A stretch of 64,000 bases of DNA from Rhizobium sp. FKY42 (GTDB lineage Bacteria; Pseudomonadota; Alphaproteobacteria; Rhizobiales; Rhizobiaceae): positions 186,001 to 250,000 of the forward strand of contig NZ_STGA01000029.1 of NCBI RefSeq assembly GCF_005222835.1, given 5' to 3'. The translations under genes and the position numbers were made by a program. Below are positions 8,475-17,239 of the stretch, in pieces (within the stretch, counting starts at the first letter, position 1; the number at the start of each line of letters is the position of its first letter). The notes under the pieces were generated by a model. That model ran no database searches and was not told where the DNA came from. It saw nothing but the letters and a program-made list of their open reading frames with translations.

Positions 8475-8930
8475 ATGGCTCTTTACGAACATGTATTCCT
8501 TGCCCGGCAGGATATGTCCGCTCAGCAGGTTGACGCCCTCGTAGAACAGTACAAGGGTGTTATCGAAGCTAACGGCGGCAAGGTCGGGCGCATTGAAAAC
8601 TGGGGCCTCAAGTCCCTGACGTACCGCATCAAGAAGAACCGCAAGGCTCACTACGCTCTCCTCGACATCGATGCACCGGCTGCTGCCGTGCACGAAATGG
8701 AGCGCCAGATGCGCATCAACGAAGACGTTCTTCGTTACATGACGATTGCTGTCGAAAAGCACGAAGAAGGCGCGTCTGCCATGATGCAGAAGCGTGACCG
8801 TGACGATCGTCCGCGTCGTGATGGTGATGACCGTGGCCCGCGTCGTGACTTCGGCGATCGTGGTCCGCGTCCGCCGCGTGATGGCGACCGTGACCGTGGT
8901 CCGCGCGCTCCGCGCGAAGACCGTGCGTAA
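8475..8930 (+). CDS. rpsF: 30S ribosomal protein S6
   Basis: 151 residues. The S6 fold covers about residues 1-100 ([32 protein letters not shown]). A rhizobial C-terminal extension rich in Arg, Asp, Gly and Pro follows (repeats such as RDRDD and DRGPR), a highly charged disordered tail. S6 pairs with S18 on the 30S platform, and rpsR follows after 26 bases. The start has the Shine-Dalgarno AAGAAAGG. First gene of the operon rpsF-rpsR-DUF2232-rplI. Confidence 0.97.
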   Translation: MALYEHVFLARQDMSAQQVDALVEQYKGVIEANGGKVGRIENWGLKSLTYRIKKNRKAHYALLDIDAPAAAVHEMERQMRINEDVLRYMTIAVEKHEEGASAMMQKRDRDDRPRRDGDDRGPRRDFGDRGPRPPRDGDRDRGPRAPREDRA

Positions 8931-8956
8931 TTTCGAGAGCTTAAGGAGAATTACCA

Positions 8957-9205
8957 ATGGCTGACTCATCCTCTGCTCCGGCACGCCGCCCCTTCCACCG
9001 CCGTCGCAAGACCTGCCCCTTCTCGGGCGCCAATGCACCGCGGATCGACTACAAGGACGTTCGTCTTCTGCAGCGCTACATTTCCGAGCGCGGCAAGATT
9101 GTTCCTTCGCGTATCACAGCAGTTTCCCAGAAGAAGCAGCGCGAACTGGCCCAGGCCATCAAGCGCGCCCGCTTCCTCGGCCTGCTGCCTTACGTCGTTT
9201 CCTAA
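8957..9205 (+). CDS. rpsR: 30S ribosomal protein S18
   Basis: 82 residues, basic, with [15 protein letters not shown] and the conserved core [19 protein letters not shown] ending LPYVVS. Shine-Dalgarno AAGGAG lies 7 bases before the ATG. It binds S6 and 16S rRNA helix 23 on the platform. A weak 6-bp hairpin (cgccgc / gcggcg, 9216-9245) follows the stop and may trim read-through to the downstream membrane-protein gene. Confidence 0.97.
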   Translation: MADSSSAPARRPFHRRRKTCPFSGANAPRIDYKDVRLLQRYISERGKIVPSRITAVSQKKQRELAQAIKRARFLGLLPYVVS

Positions 9206-9363
9206 ATGAAACAGTCGCCGCTGGAGCTTTCAGTCTTCGGCGGCGTCTCCCTTCCGCGATGGGCGCGGATCGGAACCTTTAAAACCCATGTTGGGGACCA
9301 CGCGACCTGAGGCTATGATTCAGGTGCCTCCCCTAACTGCTTGAACTGGCAGGACAGCGAGAC

Positions 9364-10329
9364 GTGAACGGATTGAACCAGACAGTGCTGACGACCGGCA
9401 TCATCGCCGGTATTGCCGCAACGCTGCTCGTGATGGGCGCGAATGCGCAGCCGTCTTTTGCGTCTGTCCTCTATGCCTCCTCCGCGCTTCCCGTTCTTGT
9501 GGCCGGTCTCGGCTGGGGGAATCGTACGGCGATCATCGCCATTATCACGGCAGCAATTCTGGGCGCGGTTCTCGTCACGCCCATGTTCGCACTGGCCATG
9601 GCAATCTTCACCTTGATCCCTGCTGGCTGGCTTTCGCATCTCGCCAATCTTGCTCGCCCTGCCTCGGAACTTGGCGGTCCAGACCATTTGATGGCCTGGT
9701 ACCCGATCTCAGACATCCTGCTGCATCTGTGCGGACTGGTAACGGCCGCTGTCATCATCCTGGGCATGGTCATCGGCTACGGCCCACACTTGACGGACCG
9801 CATGGTCGACCTGATGGCGGAGAGCTTCAACCAGCAGAGTCCGGGGCTTGCACCGAATGCAGAAAGCCTCGCCCAGACCAAGGTTCTAATCGTTCTGATG
9901 CTGCCGATGATCCAGGGCGGCATCTGGGTGACCTTGCTGTTTACCGCCTTTTATCTAGCCATCCGCATCGTATCCCGCAGCGGTCGCGCGCTTCGCCCAC
10001 GTGAAGACATGCCATCTGCGCTGCGCATGAACCGCAATGCGATCTTCGTTTTCCTCGCCGGCATCGTCCTGATGTTTGCAGGTGGCGTGCCAGCCATGGT
10101 CGGAGCCACGATCTGCGGCACGTTCGGCGCCGGTTTCCTAATGGCCGGATTTGCTTCGCTGCATTTTCGGCTGCGCGGCAAGGACTGGCGCGTGCCTGCG
10201 CTCGTCCTGGCCTATCTCTCGACCATGATGCTATTGCCGATGATCGCCATCTTGGTCGTCGGACTTTCCGATACGCGGCGCACAATCGCATTGACGCCTG
10301 CCCGCCCCACTGACAACAAAGACACCTAA
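9364..10329 (+). CDS. DUF2232 family membrane protein
   Basis: 321 residues with about eight hydrophobic segments, starting at GTG. It matches the DUF2232 (YybS-like) proteins that lie between rpsR and rplI in many alphaproteobacteria. Family function is not established. The N-terminus [26 protein letters not shown] is the first membrane helix, and the C-terminus is a short polar tail. Position inside a ribosomal-protein operon is conserved, but no ribosomal role is known. Confidence 0.85.
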   Translation: MNGLNQTVLTTGIIAGIAATLLVMGANAQPSFASVLYASSALPVLVAGLGWGNRTAIIAIITAAILGAVLVTPMFALAMAIFTLIPAGWLSHLANLARPASELGGPDHLMAWYPISDILLHLCGLVTAAVIILGMVIGYGPHLTDRMVDLMAESFNQQSPGLAPNAESLAQTKVLIVLMLPMIQGGIWVTLLFTAFYLAIRIVSRSGRALRPREDMPSALRMNRNAIFVFLAGIVLMFAGGVPAMVGATICGTFGAGFLMAGFASLHFRLRGKDWRVPALVLAYLSTMMLLPMIAILVVGLSDTRRTIALTPARPTDNKDT

Positions 10330-10354
10330 ATTAGAACTCGAAAGGACAACGAAG

Positions 10355-10930
10355 ATGGACGTCATTCTTCTTGAACGCATTGCCAAGCTCGGCCAGATGG
10401 GCGAAACCGTAAAGGTTCGCGATGGCTACGCCCGTAACTTCCTGCTGCCGCAGGGCAAGGCGCTGCGCGCCAACGAAGCCAACAAGAAGCGCTTCGAAGC
10501 CGAGCGTGCAACGCTTGAAGCCCGTAACCTCGAGCGCAAGTCCGAAGCCCAGAAGGTTGCTGAAGTCCTCGAAGGCAAGAGCTTCATCGTGGTTCGCGCT
10601 GCTGGCGAAACCGGTCAGTTGTACGGTTCTGTCGCTGCTCGTGACGTTGTTGACGTTCTGGCCGCAAACGGCTTCAACGTTGGCCGTAACCAGGTCGACC
10701 TGAACAACCCGATCAAGGAAATCGGCCTGCACAAGGTTACGCTGCATCTGCATGCTGAAGTCGAGCTGGAAGTTGAACTGAACGTTGCCCGTTCCGCTGA
10801 AGAAGCCGAGCGTCAGGCCAAGGGTGAGAGTCTCACCTCTGCCGATGCCATCTACGGCGTTGACGAAGACGCGCTTCGTCCGGAAGACTTCTTCGATCCG
10901 GATGCAGACCGCGACGAAGACGAAGCGTGA
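10355..10930 (+). CDS. rplI: 50S ribosomal protein L9
   Basis: 191 residues. The N-terminal L9 domain reads [19 protein letters not shown] and [16 protein letters not shown], joined by a long charged helix (residues about 45-75) to the C-terminal domain. An acidic tail, ending in [11 protein letters not shown], extends it beyond the 150 residues of E. coli L9, as is usual in rhizobia. Shine-Dalgarno GAAAGGA. It is the last gene of the rpsF operon and is followed by a strong intrinsic terminator. Confidence 0.97.
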   Translation: MDVILLERIAKLGQMGETVKVRDGYARNFLLPQGKALRANEANKKRFEAERATLEARNLERKSEAQKVAEVLEGKSFIVVRAAGETGQLYGSVAARDVVDVLAANGFNVGRNQVDLNNPIKEIGLHKVTLHLHAEVELEVELNVARSAEEAERQAKGESLTSADAIYGVDEDALRPEDFFDPDADRDEDEA

Positions 10931-10955
10931 TTGCTTCCGCCATTTCTGGCGCAAC

Positions 10956-10987
10956 AAACCCCGGTTCCTTCGAACCGGGGTTTTTGT
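10956..10987 (+). terminator. Strong intrinsic terminator after rplI
   Basis: Perfect 9-bp stem ccccggttc / gaaccgggg with a cttc tetraloop, flanked by aaa upstream and ttttt downstream. It ends the rpsF operon. Confidence 0.92.
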
Positions 10988-11007
10988 TTCCGCGAGAATG
11001 ATTATTT

Positions 11008-12069
11008 TTAGTTGGCCGCGGTTCTAACCGGTGGCTCGGTCTTGTCGACGCGGACGACGACGGATAGTCCCGGCTGAAGATCTTCGACCGCAGACTGGTC
11101 CGCATCCAGTTTCACGCGAACACCGACACGTTGCGCGATCTTGACGAAGTTGCCCGTCGCGTTGTCCGATCTGATGACAGCAAACTCGGAAGCCGCAGCC
11201 GGGGAAAAGCGTTCAATTGTACCGCGCAGTTCACGATGGCCAAGAGCATCGACGCTGACCTGGACCGGTTGGCCTACCTGCATGCCTTGCAACTGGGTTT
11301 CCTTGAAATTGGCGATGATCCACACGTCATCCTGCACAATCGCCATCAACTGGGTGCCGGCCGTGGCATACTGGCCGATACGCGCGCCCACCTCACCAAC
11401 CCGCCCGTCCCGTGGTGCATGGATTTCGGTGTTGGCAAGGTCGATCTTCGCGAGCTGTACGGTTGCCTCTGCGCTTGAGACGGCTGCCTCCAGCGAACCG
11501 CGATTCACAACAATCGTTTGCAACTGCTGGCGGGAAACCTCAAGAGCGGCTTCTGCCTGCTGAACGCCAGCCCTCGCCTTTTCCAGTGCGGCCTCCGCCT
11601 GTTCCTGCACACTGGTCGTGCCAACACCGCTGCGGCTGAGATTCTGCTGTCGCTCGCTGGCGAGACTTGCCTGCGTCAGGGCCGCATTCGCACTGGTCAG
11701 CGATGCTTCGCTGGACGTGATGTTTGCCTTGGCTGAGACTTCCTGCTGGTGCGAATTATCCAGTGCGGCTTTCTGGCTGGCCAAGGTCGCCTGCGCCTGC
11801 GCCAGCTTCTGCTGGTATATACGATCATCAATCCTGGCCAGCACGTCGCCCGCCTTGACCTTCTGATAGTCCATGATCGGAACGTCGACTACATAGCCGC
11901 TAACCTGTGGGCTGAGTGTCGTCACGTAGCCGCGGACATAGGCGTTGTCTGTCAGCTCCACGCTACTGGTAAACGGCGGCAGCCTCCAGGCGTAAAGAAC
12001 GAGGCCAAAACCAATCAGGCCCACGAGCAGGATGAGAAGCGTGACCGGGGAAAATAGTTTCTTCAACAT
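11008..12069 (-). CDS. HlyD/EmrA-type membrane fusion protein
   Basis: 353 residues from MLKKLFSPVTLLILL. I prefer this start to one 51 bases upstream because it sits 4 bases after the MFS stop and has AGG upstream; the longer form would overlap the pump gene. One membrane anchor at about 7-27, then the first barrel half-motif (YVRGYVTTLSPQVSGYV), a long alpha-helical coiled-coil with ALDNSHQQEV and AEAALEKARAG, and the second half (DGRVGEVGARIGQYATAGTQ). It bridges the inner-membrane pump encoded just upstream to the periplasm and an outer-membrane channel, which is not encoded here. Third gene of a marR-MFS-hlyD operon. Confidence 0.9.
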   Translation of the reverse strand: MLKKLFSPVTLLILLVGLIGFGLVLYAWRLPPFTSSVELTDNAYVRGYVTTLSPQVSGYVVDVPIMDYQKVKAGDVLARIDDRIYQQKLAQAQATLASQKAALDNSHQQEVSAKANITSSEASLTSANAALTQASLASERQQNLSRSGVGTTSVQEQAEAALEKARAGVQQAEAALEVSRQQLQTIVVNRGSLEAAVSSAEATVQLAKIDLANTEIHAPRDGRVGEVGARIGQYATAGTQLMAIVQDDVWIIANFKETQLQGMQVGQPVQVSVDALGHRELRGTIERFSPAAASEFAVIRSDNATGNFVKIAQRVGVRVKLDADQSAVEDLQPGLSVVVRVDKTEPPVRTAAN

Positions 12070-12073
12070 GTCT

Positions 12074-13801
12074 TTATACCTGAGATGGAACTGTTGCCTC
12101 GTCCTGAGAGGTTTTCGCAAGGTGTCGCGCAGCCAATGCCGCTTTCGCGCTATCCCAGGAGAGGTGAATGAGGAGACCGATCAGTGCGGCCGTCGTGGCA
12201 ATGCCGATCAGAAGGAAGGTGTCGTTGTAAGCGAGGATATAGGCTTCTCGCGAAACCTGCCGGCCGAGAAGCACCAGACCTTCGGCATTTAAAAGCGTTT
12301 TGTCCGTCAGCGCCTTCGCATAGCCCGCAGACAATTGCGCAACCCTCTGGGCAACATCGGGGTCGGTGAGAAGTATGTTTTCCACCAGAATGCTGGAGTG
12401 AAACTTCTCACGTATTGTCACGAAGGTGCCGAGCAGACCCGTTGCAATAACCGAACCGCTGATCTGGGTGAACAGGAAGATCGCGATGAAATTCACCAGA
12501 TAGGGAGCCCCCTTCTGAATGGCCGCAGCAAAGCCACGCGCCATGACGGGAGGCAGGAACATGGCTGCGCCGAAGGCGATCAAGGACTGGCTGACATAGA
12601 ACTGTTCCGGCCTGGTGAGGTTCGTCGACTGGCTGTCCAGGAATGCGCCGGTCGCAATCATGGCGAGCGCGATGAAGTGGGCGGTGCCCAGATATTGCCG
12701 CGACATCAGGAAGGCGCAGACCGCACCGCCGACAAGCGAGGCAAGCAGGATGTAGCCAAAGAGAACACCCATCTGGTCGTTCTGGATTCCGAGCTGCTGC
12801 AGGAAGCCGACCATGGTGCTGGACTGCTCCGCAGTAACAGCACGAAAGATGATGAGAACCGCCGCCAGATGGAGGTTCTGCCAGGAGAAGATCCAGCGCA
12901 GATCCAGCAAGGGATTGGCACGGTGCAGCTCGATCATGGCAAAGACCGTCAACGTCGCAACGCTGGTCGCCAACAGGATGCCGAGCCATGGGGCCTCGAA
13001 CCACCAATAGAAGCGACCGAGCGTGAAGAAGACAGCGAAAGAGCCAAGACCGACTGCCAAAAGCATGTAGGTGAAGACATCCATGCGTTCGATTGCCTTG
13101 ACGCGAGGCGGCGCTGTGAGAGGCAGAACGAAAATCAGCGGCAGAGCCAGCAAAGCAAGGCCCAGCTCCATCGTATAGAGCGTCTGGTAGCCATCAATAT
13201 CCATGAGAACCGGAGAAATGATCCGCGCGACGGGCGCTGCGAGCAGTGTTCCAGTCAGGGCGATGCTGAGGCCGACAGTCAGTTTCTTCTGCACAGGGAA
13301 TGCTTCCAGAATGTAGAGAAAGCCGAGAGACGACAGCGGAGCCGCCGCCATGCCGCTGACAAAGCGGACGACAAGCGCTGAATGGAAATCAGTCACGAAA
13401 AGATTGAGGCAGGAGGCCAGAACAAAGGCGGCGATACTCAGTTCAGCAAAGGGACGCAGGCCATACTGCACGCGGATCTTGAAGAGCGCGAGCGAAAGGC
13501 TGGCATAGGGCGCCATGTATGCCGCAGACAGGGCGGCGACTTCGGCTATTGTTGCTGAGAAGGTTCCCTGCAACTGATAGATATTGGCGGTAACAATGTT
13601 CATACCCAGACCCTGGGTCAGGAACATTAGAAGCCCAGAAAAGATATAGGCAAGCGTCAACCAGACCGGTCGCTCTTCAACCGGCACAGGCTGGCGCGGA
13701 CGAAAGGTGGAAGACAGGAAGCCAACCGGCGTCGGCGAGGGTTCGCTGACGGCTTTGGGCGTGTCCGCCTGACGTTCCATCGTTGCACTGACACTGCTCA
13801 T
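12074..13801 (-). CDS. MFS multidrug efflux pump, DHA2/EmrB-like
   Basis: 575 residues with about 14 hydrophobic segments, the size and topology of the DHA2 drug:H+ antiporters. The motif AAYMAPYASLSLALFKIRVQYG occupies the place of motif A after the second helix, but the usual G-x-x-x-D-R-x-G-R/K-R/K is eroded. The pairing with an HlyD adaptor 4 bases downstream and a MarR regulator overlapping upstream by ATGA indicates a regulated tripartite exporter. Substrate unknown; fatty acids or phenolics are usual for such modules. The overlap means translation is coupled to the regulator. Confidence 0.9.
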   Translation of the reverse strand: MSSVSATMERQADTPKAVSEPSPTPVGFLSSTFRPRQPVPVEERPVWLTLAYIFSGLLMFLTQGLGMNIVTANIYQLQGTFSATIAEVAALSAAYMAPYASLSLALFKIRVQYGLRPFAELSIAAFVLASCLNLFVTDFHSALVVRFVSGMAAAPLSSLGFLYILEAFPVQKKLTVGLSIALTGTLLAAPVARIISPVLMDIDGYQTLYTMELGLALLALPLIFVLPLTAPPRVKAIERMDVFTYMLLAVGLGSFAVFFTLGRFYWWFEAPWLGILLATSVATLTVFAMIELHRANPLLDLRWIFSWQNLHLAAVLIIFRAVTAEQSSTMVGFLQQLGIQNDQMGVLFGYILLASLVGGAVCAFLMSRQYLGTAHFIALAMIATGAFLDSQSTNLTRPEQFYVSQSLIAFGAAMFLPPVMARGFAAAIQKGAPYLVNFIAIFLFTQISGSVIATGLLGTFVTIREKFHSSILVENILLTDPDVAQRVAQLSAGYAKALTDKTLLNAEGLVLLGRQVSREAYILAYNDTFLLIGIATTAALIGLLIHLSWDSAKAALAARHLAKTSQDEATVPSQV

Positions 13802-14253
13802 AAACGCTGCTCCTCGGCGCTCGAAACGGCAAGGTTCCGGTTGAGTTGCAAGAGAACGCGCAGAGTGACTTCCAGATCCTCAGGCGAAATGTTTTCCACA
13901 AGTCGTGCCCTCAGATCGCGCGCCAGGGTCTGAACCGCACGTCCGGCAATCTCTCCTTCCGCGGTTACATGGATCTCCTTGACTCGTCGGTCACCCTCGC
14001 CAGCGCGTCGTTCGATAAGGTTCTGCTTCTCCATGCCGTCGAGCACGCGAACCAGTGTCGGCGTTTCGATCTCGAGTTCCTGTGCCAGATCCTTTTGCGA
14101 AAGATGACCCCGCCGGCTCAGCGCAAAAAGCGCCCTCGCCCGCGTCAACGTCAGGCCCATCTCGCGCGTTCGCATGTCGAACATCGCACGCAGTCGCCTG
14201 TTGAAGGCCGACATCTCGTCGAACAGCCGCTCATTAATCGTGTGACGCGACAT
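13798..14253 (-). CDS. MarR family transcriptional regulator
   Basis: 151 residues. A winged helix-turn-helix lies at about 45-110, with RARALFALSRRGHLSQKDLA, the recognition helix TPTLVRVLDGMEKQNLI and the wing RRAGEGDRRVKEIHVT. MarR proteins bind as dimers to palindromes and are released by small phenolic or lipophilic ligands. As the first gene of the operon it probably represses itself and the pump. An attag / ctaat palindrome 19 bases upstream of its start is the obvious operator candidate. Confidence 0.93.
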   Translation of the reverse strand: MSRHTINERLFDEMSAFNRRLRAMFDMRTREMGLTLTRARALFALSRRGHLSQKDLAQELEIETPTLVRVLDGMEKQNLIERRAGEGDRRVKEIHVTAEGEIAGRAVQTLARDLRARLVENISPEDLEVTLRVLLQLNRNLAVSSAEEQRL

Positions 14254-14271
14254 TGTTATTGATCCCTGATG

Positions 14272-14285
14272 ATTAGGTTACTAAT
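14272..14285. promoter_or_regulatory. Candidate MarR operator
   Basis: Perfect palindrome attag-gtta-ctaat between the TATAAT-like -10 (14312-14317, minus strand) and the marR start, so a bound repressor would block transcription of the efflux operon. Confidence 0.5.
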
Positions 14286-14420
14286 GATTTACAACCTACG
14301 TATGTCAGGGAATTATAATATTCAACAATTCATGTCAGGGCACAGCTATGCAAATTTGACAGGGATCAAAGACGTCCCATGCGCGCGTTCACCAAGTTTT
14401 GCAAAAGATGCAACCGACAT

Positions 14421-14449
14421 CTGCACCGGGGGAAAGAGATCTCTATAAT
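14421..14449 (+). promoter_or_regulatory. Candidate dnaB promoter
   Basis: CTGCAC, 17-base spacer, perfect TATAAT. Transcription would start near 14456 and give a leader of about 180 bases. Confidence 0.55.
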
Positions 14450-14634
14450 ATGACCTCCGCGACCTGATTCGGGGAAAAGCACAGTCAACGGAAAACTCGC
14501 ATCACTCACGCTTTTCCGTCATTCGGCGGTTGGGGGCTGTGAATCGATGTGAGTTATGCGCTGGCGTCTGTTATCTCCTTCCGGGACAGGTAAAGTGGCA
14601 GCACACCGAACATGATCATGATTGGATCGAAACG

Positions 14635-16131
14635 ATGAACGAAGCCGCGCGCAAACTTGCGCCCGCTCTCTCTAACGAGCCTCACTACCGCGAAGCCCCA
14701 AGCAATCTTGAGGCAGAACAGGCTCTGCTGGGCGCAATCCTGGTCAATAATGACGCCTATTATCGCGTTTCCGATTTCCTGAAGCCGGGCCATTTCTATG
14801 AACCGTTGCACCGAAAGATCTTTGAGGTTGCAGGCGACATCATTCGCATGGGCAAGATCGCCCATCCTGTGACGATCAAGACCTTTCTTCCCGCCGAAAC
14901 CAAGGTTGGCGATCTGACGCTGGCGCAATACCTCGGTCGTCTAGCCGGGGAAGCCGTCACCATCATCAATGCGGAAGACTATGGCCGCGCGATCTATGAT
15001 CTGGCGCTCCGGCGTGCACTAATCACCATCGGCGAAGACATGGTGAACATCGCTTATGACGCGCCGCTCGACATGCCGCCCCAGACGCAGATCGAGGATA
15101 CCGAGCGGCGTCTGTTCGAACTGGCGGAGACTGGTCGCTATGATGGTGGCTTCCAGACCTTTTCTGACGCCGTTGCGCAGGCCATTGATATGGCAGGTGC
15201 TGCATTCGAGCGAGACGGCCATCTGTCCGGCATCTCGACCGGTATCATGTCGCTGGATGCGAAGATGGGCGGGCTGCAAAGGTCTGACTTGATCGTTCTC
15301 GCCGGGCGCCCCGGCATGGGTAAAACCTCTTTGGCTACGAATATTGCCTACAATATTGCGGCAGCCTATGAGCCGGAAGTGCTTCCAGACGGCTCCTTCA
15401 AAGCCAAGAATGGCGGCGTTGTTGGCTTCTATTCGCTCGAAATGTCCTCCGAACAGCTGGCCACCCGTATCATCTCCGAACAGACGGAGGTCTCATCCTC
15501 GAAGATCCGCCGTGGTGACATCACCGAGGCAGATTTCGAGAAACTGGTTGCCTGCAGCCAGATGATGCAGAAGGTGCCGCTGTTCATCGACCAGACCGGT
15601 GGTATTTCCATCGCGCAGCTTTCCGCACGTGCCCGACGCCTGAAGCGCCAGCGCGGTCTTGATGTTCTGGTTGTGGACTATATCCAGCTGATGACCGGCT
15701 CCGGCAAATCCGGCGAAAACCGCGTGCAGGAAGTGACGCAGATTACGACCGGCCTGAAAGCGCTCGGCAAGGAGCTGAATGTGCCGATCATTGCGCTTTC
15801 GCAGCTCTCGCGTCAGGTGGAAAGCCGGGAAGACAAGCGTCCGCAGCTTTCCGACCTTCGCGAATCCGGTTCGATCGAGCAGGATGCCGACGTGGTTCTC
15901 TTCGTATTCCGCGAAGAATACTACGTGAAGAACATGGAGCCACGTGACATCAGCGACCCCAAATACCCTGAGTGGGAACAGCAAATGGAAAAGGTGAAGG
16001 GCACGGCTGACGTGATCATCGCCAAGCAACGTCACGGACCCACCGGTACGGTCAAGCTCGCGTTCCAGTCTGAATTCACGCGCTTTGCCGATCTGGCTGA
16101 CCCGAGTTTTATTCAATACGAAGAACATTGA
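14635..16131 (+). CDS. dnaB: Replicative DNA helicase DnaB
   Basis: 498 residues from MNEAARKLAPAL; the frame is open 35 codons further upstream, but that Cys/Trp-rich stretch is unlike DnaB. The N-terminal DnaB domain (APSNLEAEQALLGAILV) is followed by the RecA-like helicase core, with Walker A GRPGMGKTS at 224-232, Walker B LDVLVVDYIQLM and the DLRESGSIEQDADVV string. The hexamer unwinds DNA ahead of the replisome and recruits primase. Transcribed alone, with its own promoter and a strong terminator. Confidence 0.97.
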   Translation: MNEAARKLAPALSNEPHYREAPSNLEAEQALLGAILVNNDAYYRVSDFLKPGHFYEPLHRKIFEVAGDIIRMGKIAHPVTIKTFLPAETKVGDLTLAQYLGRLAGEAVTIINAEDYGRAIYDLALRRALITIGEDMVNIAYDAPLDMPPQTQIEDTERRLFELAETGRYDGGFQTFSDAVAQAIDMAGAAFERDGHLSGISTGIMSLDAKMGGLQRSDLIVLAGRPGMGKTSLATNIAYNIAAAYEPEVLPDGSFKAKNGGVVGFYSLEMSSEQLATRIISEQTEVSSSKIRRGDITEADFEKLVACSQMMQKVPLFIDQTGGISIAQLSARARRLKRQRGLDVLVVDYIQLMTGSGKSGENRVQEVTQITTGLKALGKELNVPIIALSQLSRQVESREDKRPQLSDLRESGSIEQDADVVLFVFREEYYVKNMEPRDISDPKYPEWEQQMEKVKGTADVIIAKQRHGPTGTVKLAFQSEFTRFADLADPSFIQYEEH

Positions 16132-16145
16132 TGCGTGAGGATGAG

Positions 16146-16175
16146 CGCCCCGATCACAATCGGGGCGTTTTCGTT
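16146..16175 (+). terminator. Intrinsic terminator after dnaB
   Basis: Perfect 9-bp stem cgccccgat / atcggggcg with a caca loop and tttt. It begins 14 bases after the dnaB stop and lies between dnaB and the convergent azlD. Confidence 0.88.
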
Positions 16176-16476
16176 ACAGGCCGACGGCTCTCAGACCGGC
16201 AACGGTCAAGACGCCCGCCCCTGCGGCTGGAAGAAGCGGCAGGCGGAGAGCTGCAAGGGCGGTGACACCGCAGGCAACGGTTTCCGCAATGCCGGTCGCC
16301 AAGGCTGTTGGCGCGACCACCGCCATCAAGACGGCGGGCGGAACCGTTTTCAGCGCTCTTTCGGTTCGGGTTGAAAGGCTTATCCGGCCGATCAGAAACG
16401 CGCCAAACAAGCGGGTGAAAACAGTTGCCAACATCATGGCGAGTACGGCGGCAAGGGTTGCAGCGTTGAGCGTCAT
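16174..16476 (-). CDS. azlD: AzlD family branched-chain amino acid exporter subunit
   Basis: 100 residues with three to four hydrophobic segments, opening MTLNAATLAAVLAMMLATVF with ALKTVPPAVLMAVV in the middle. AzlD is the small partner of AzlC; the pair exports branched-chain amino acids or azaleucine in characterised cases. It overlaps the azlC stop by ATGA, so the two are translationally coupled. Downstream is the dnaB terminator in convergent orientation. Confidence 0.9.
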   Translation of the reverse strand: MTLNAATLAAVLAMMLATVFTRLFGAFLIGRISLSTRTERALKTVPPAVLMAVVAPTALATGIAETVACGVTALAALRLPLLPAAGAGVLTVAGLRAVGL

Positions 16477-17174
16477 GCCCGCACCTCCGCCCTGCGATCC
16501 GGCATTAGCGCTGCTGCCAGCCCGGCCAATGCACCGGCGGCGATATACCAGGCACCCGGAACAAGCGTGTGAACGGCAAGCGACGCCGAGGCGCTGGCAA
16601 GCAGCACAAGCCCCGTCTGCCTACCCTTCCAGAAGCCCATCAGCAGCACGATGAATACGGCAGGAAAAGCGAAGTCCAGGCCATAGACCGCCAGATCTCC
16701 CAGAAGTGTGCCGAACAGGGCGCCACTGAGACTTGCCATGATCCAGCCCAGATAGAAGGGCAGCGCAAGACCAAGATAGAAGGCTGGCGTTAACGCCTGC
16801 CTGTTGGCACGCGCTTCCGCCAGTGCCCAGTTTTCATCCGCCATCACCAGCAAGGCCGGTATTTTTTGCCAGATCCTGAACAGGCCGAGGCTCCGCGCCA
16901 AGGATGCGCCCATGAGAATATGGCGCAGATTGACCAGAAGCGCGGCAAGGCCAAGCGCGCTCCAGGACGCCGGATGCTGCCAGAGATCCATCGCGACGAA
17001 TTGCGAGCCGCCTGCGAAAACGAGTGCGCTCATCAAGGTCGTTTCGAGCGGAGAGAGCCCGTTGCCGCTTGCGACCGTGCCAAATACAAAGCCGATCGGC
17101 AGAGCAGCCAGCACAAGGGGAAGAATTGATTTGATGCCTGCAGAAAACTCTGCCCGGCGCGAGTGATGATGCAT
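16473..17174 (-). CDS. azlC: AzlC family branched-chain amino acid exporter
   Basis: 233 residues starting MHHHSRRAEFSAG, chosen over an ATG four codons upstream because GGAGG lies 5 bases before it and falls inside the longer reading frame. Several membrane segments; family strings LPIGFVFGTVASG, VFAGGSQFVAMDLW and NLRHILMGASLA. AzlC works with AzlD in efflux of branched-chain amino acids. The adjacent AraC-type gene on the same strand, 65 bases upstream, is likely its regulator. Confidence 0.92.
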   Translation of the reverse strand: MHHHSRRAEFSAGIKSILPLVLAALPIGFVFGTVASGNGLSPLETTLMSALVFAGGSQFVAMDLWQHPASWSALGLAALLVNLRHILMGASLARSLGLFRIWQKIPALLVMADENWALAEARANRQALTPAFYLGLALPFYLGWIMASLSGALFGTLLGDLAVYGLDFAFPAVFIVLLMGFWKGRQTGLVLLASASASLAVHTLVPGAWYIAAGALAGLAAALMPDRRAEVRA

Positions 17175-17239
17175 CGATGCCTCCATTCGAAGGAGGCTTT
17201 AGCCATCACGTACCAATCGGTCTTGAACGAAAGTGATGT

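Larger units (their letters stand above)
14254..14634. other. Divergent control region between marR and dnaB
   Basis: 381 bases without a supported gene. Left half, serving marR: palindrome ATTAG-GTTA-CTAAT at 14272-14285, a minus-strand TATAAT at 14312-14317, a 10-bp inverted repeat TTGATCCCTG (14259-14268) / CAGGGATCAA (14360-14369) enclosing both, and tgtcaggg twice at about 14303 and 14333. Right half, serving dnaB: a good promoter at 14421-14449 and an 8-bp hairpin ACGGAAAA / TTTTCCGT (14488-14519) in the leader. A 19-codon frame from 14558 has no support. Confidence 0.6.

Noticed and set aside
7399-9038. Long minus-strand frames opposite the RTX-like and rpsF genes
   Set aside because: They run antisense to rpsF, which is certain, and to the RTX repeats; the Thr/Arg-rich translation mirrors the repeats.
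12335-13381. 348-codon plus-strand frame inside the MFS gene
   Set aside because: Very Arg/Glu/Gln-rich shadow of a hydrophobic gene on the other strand.
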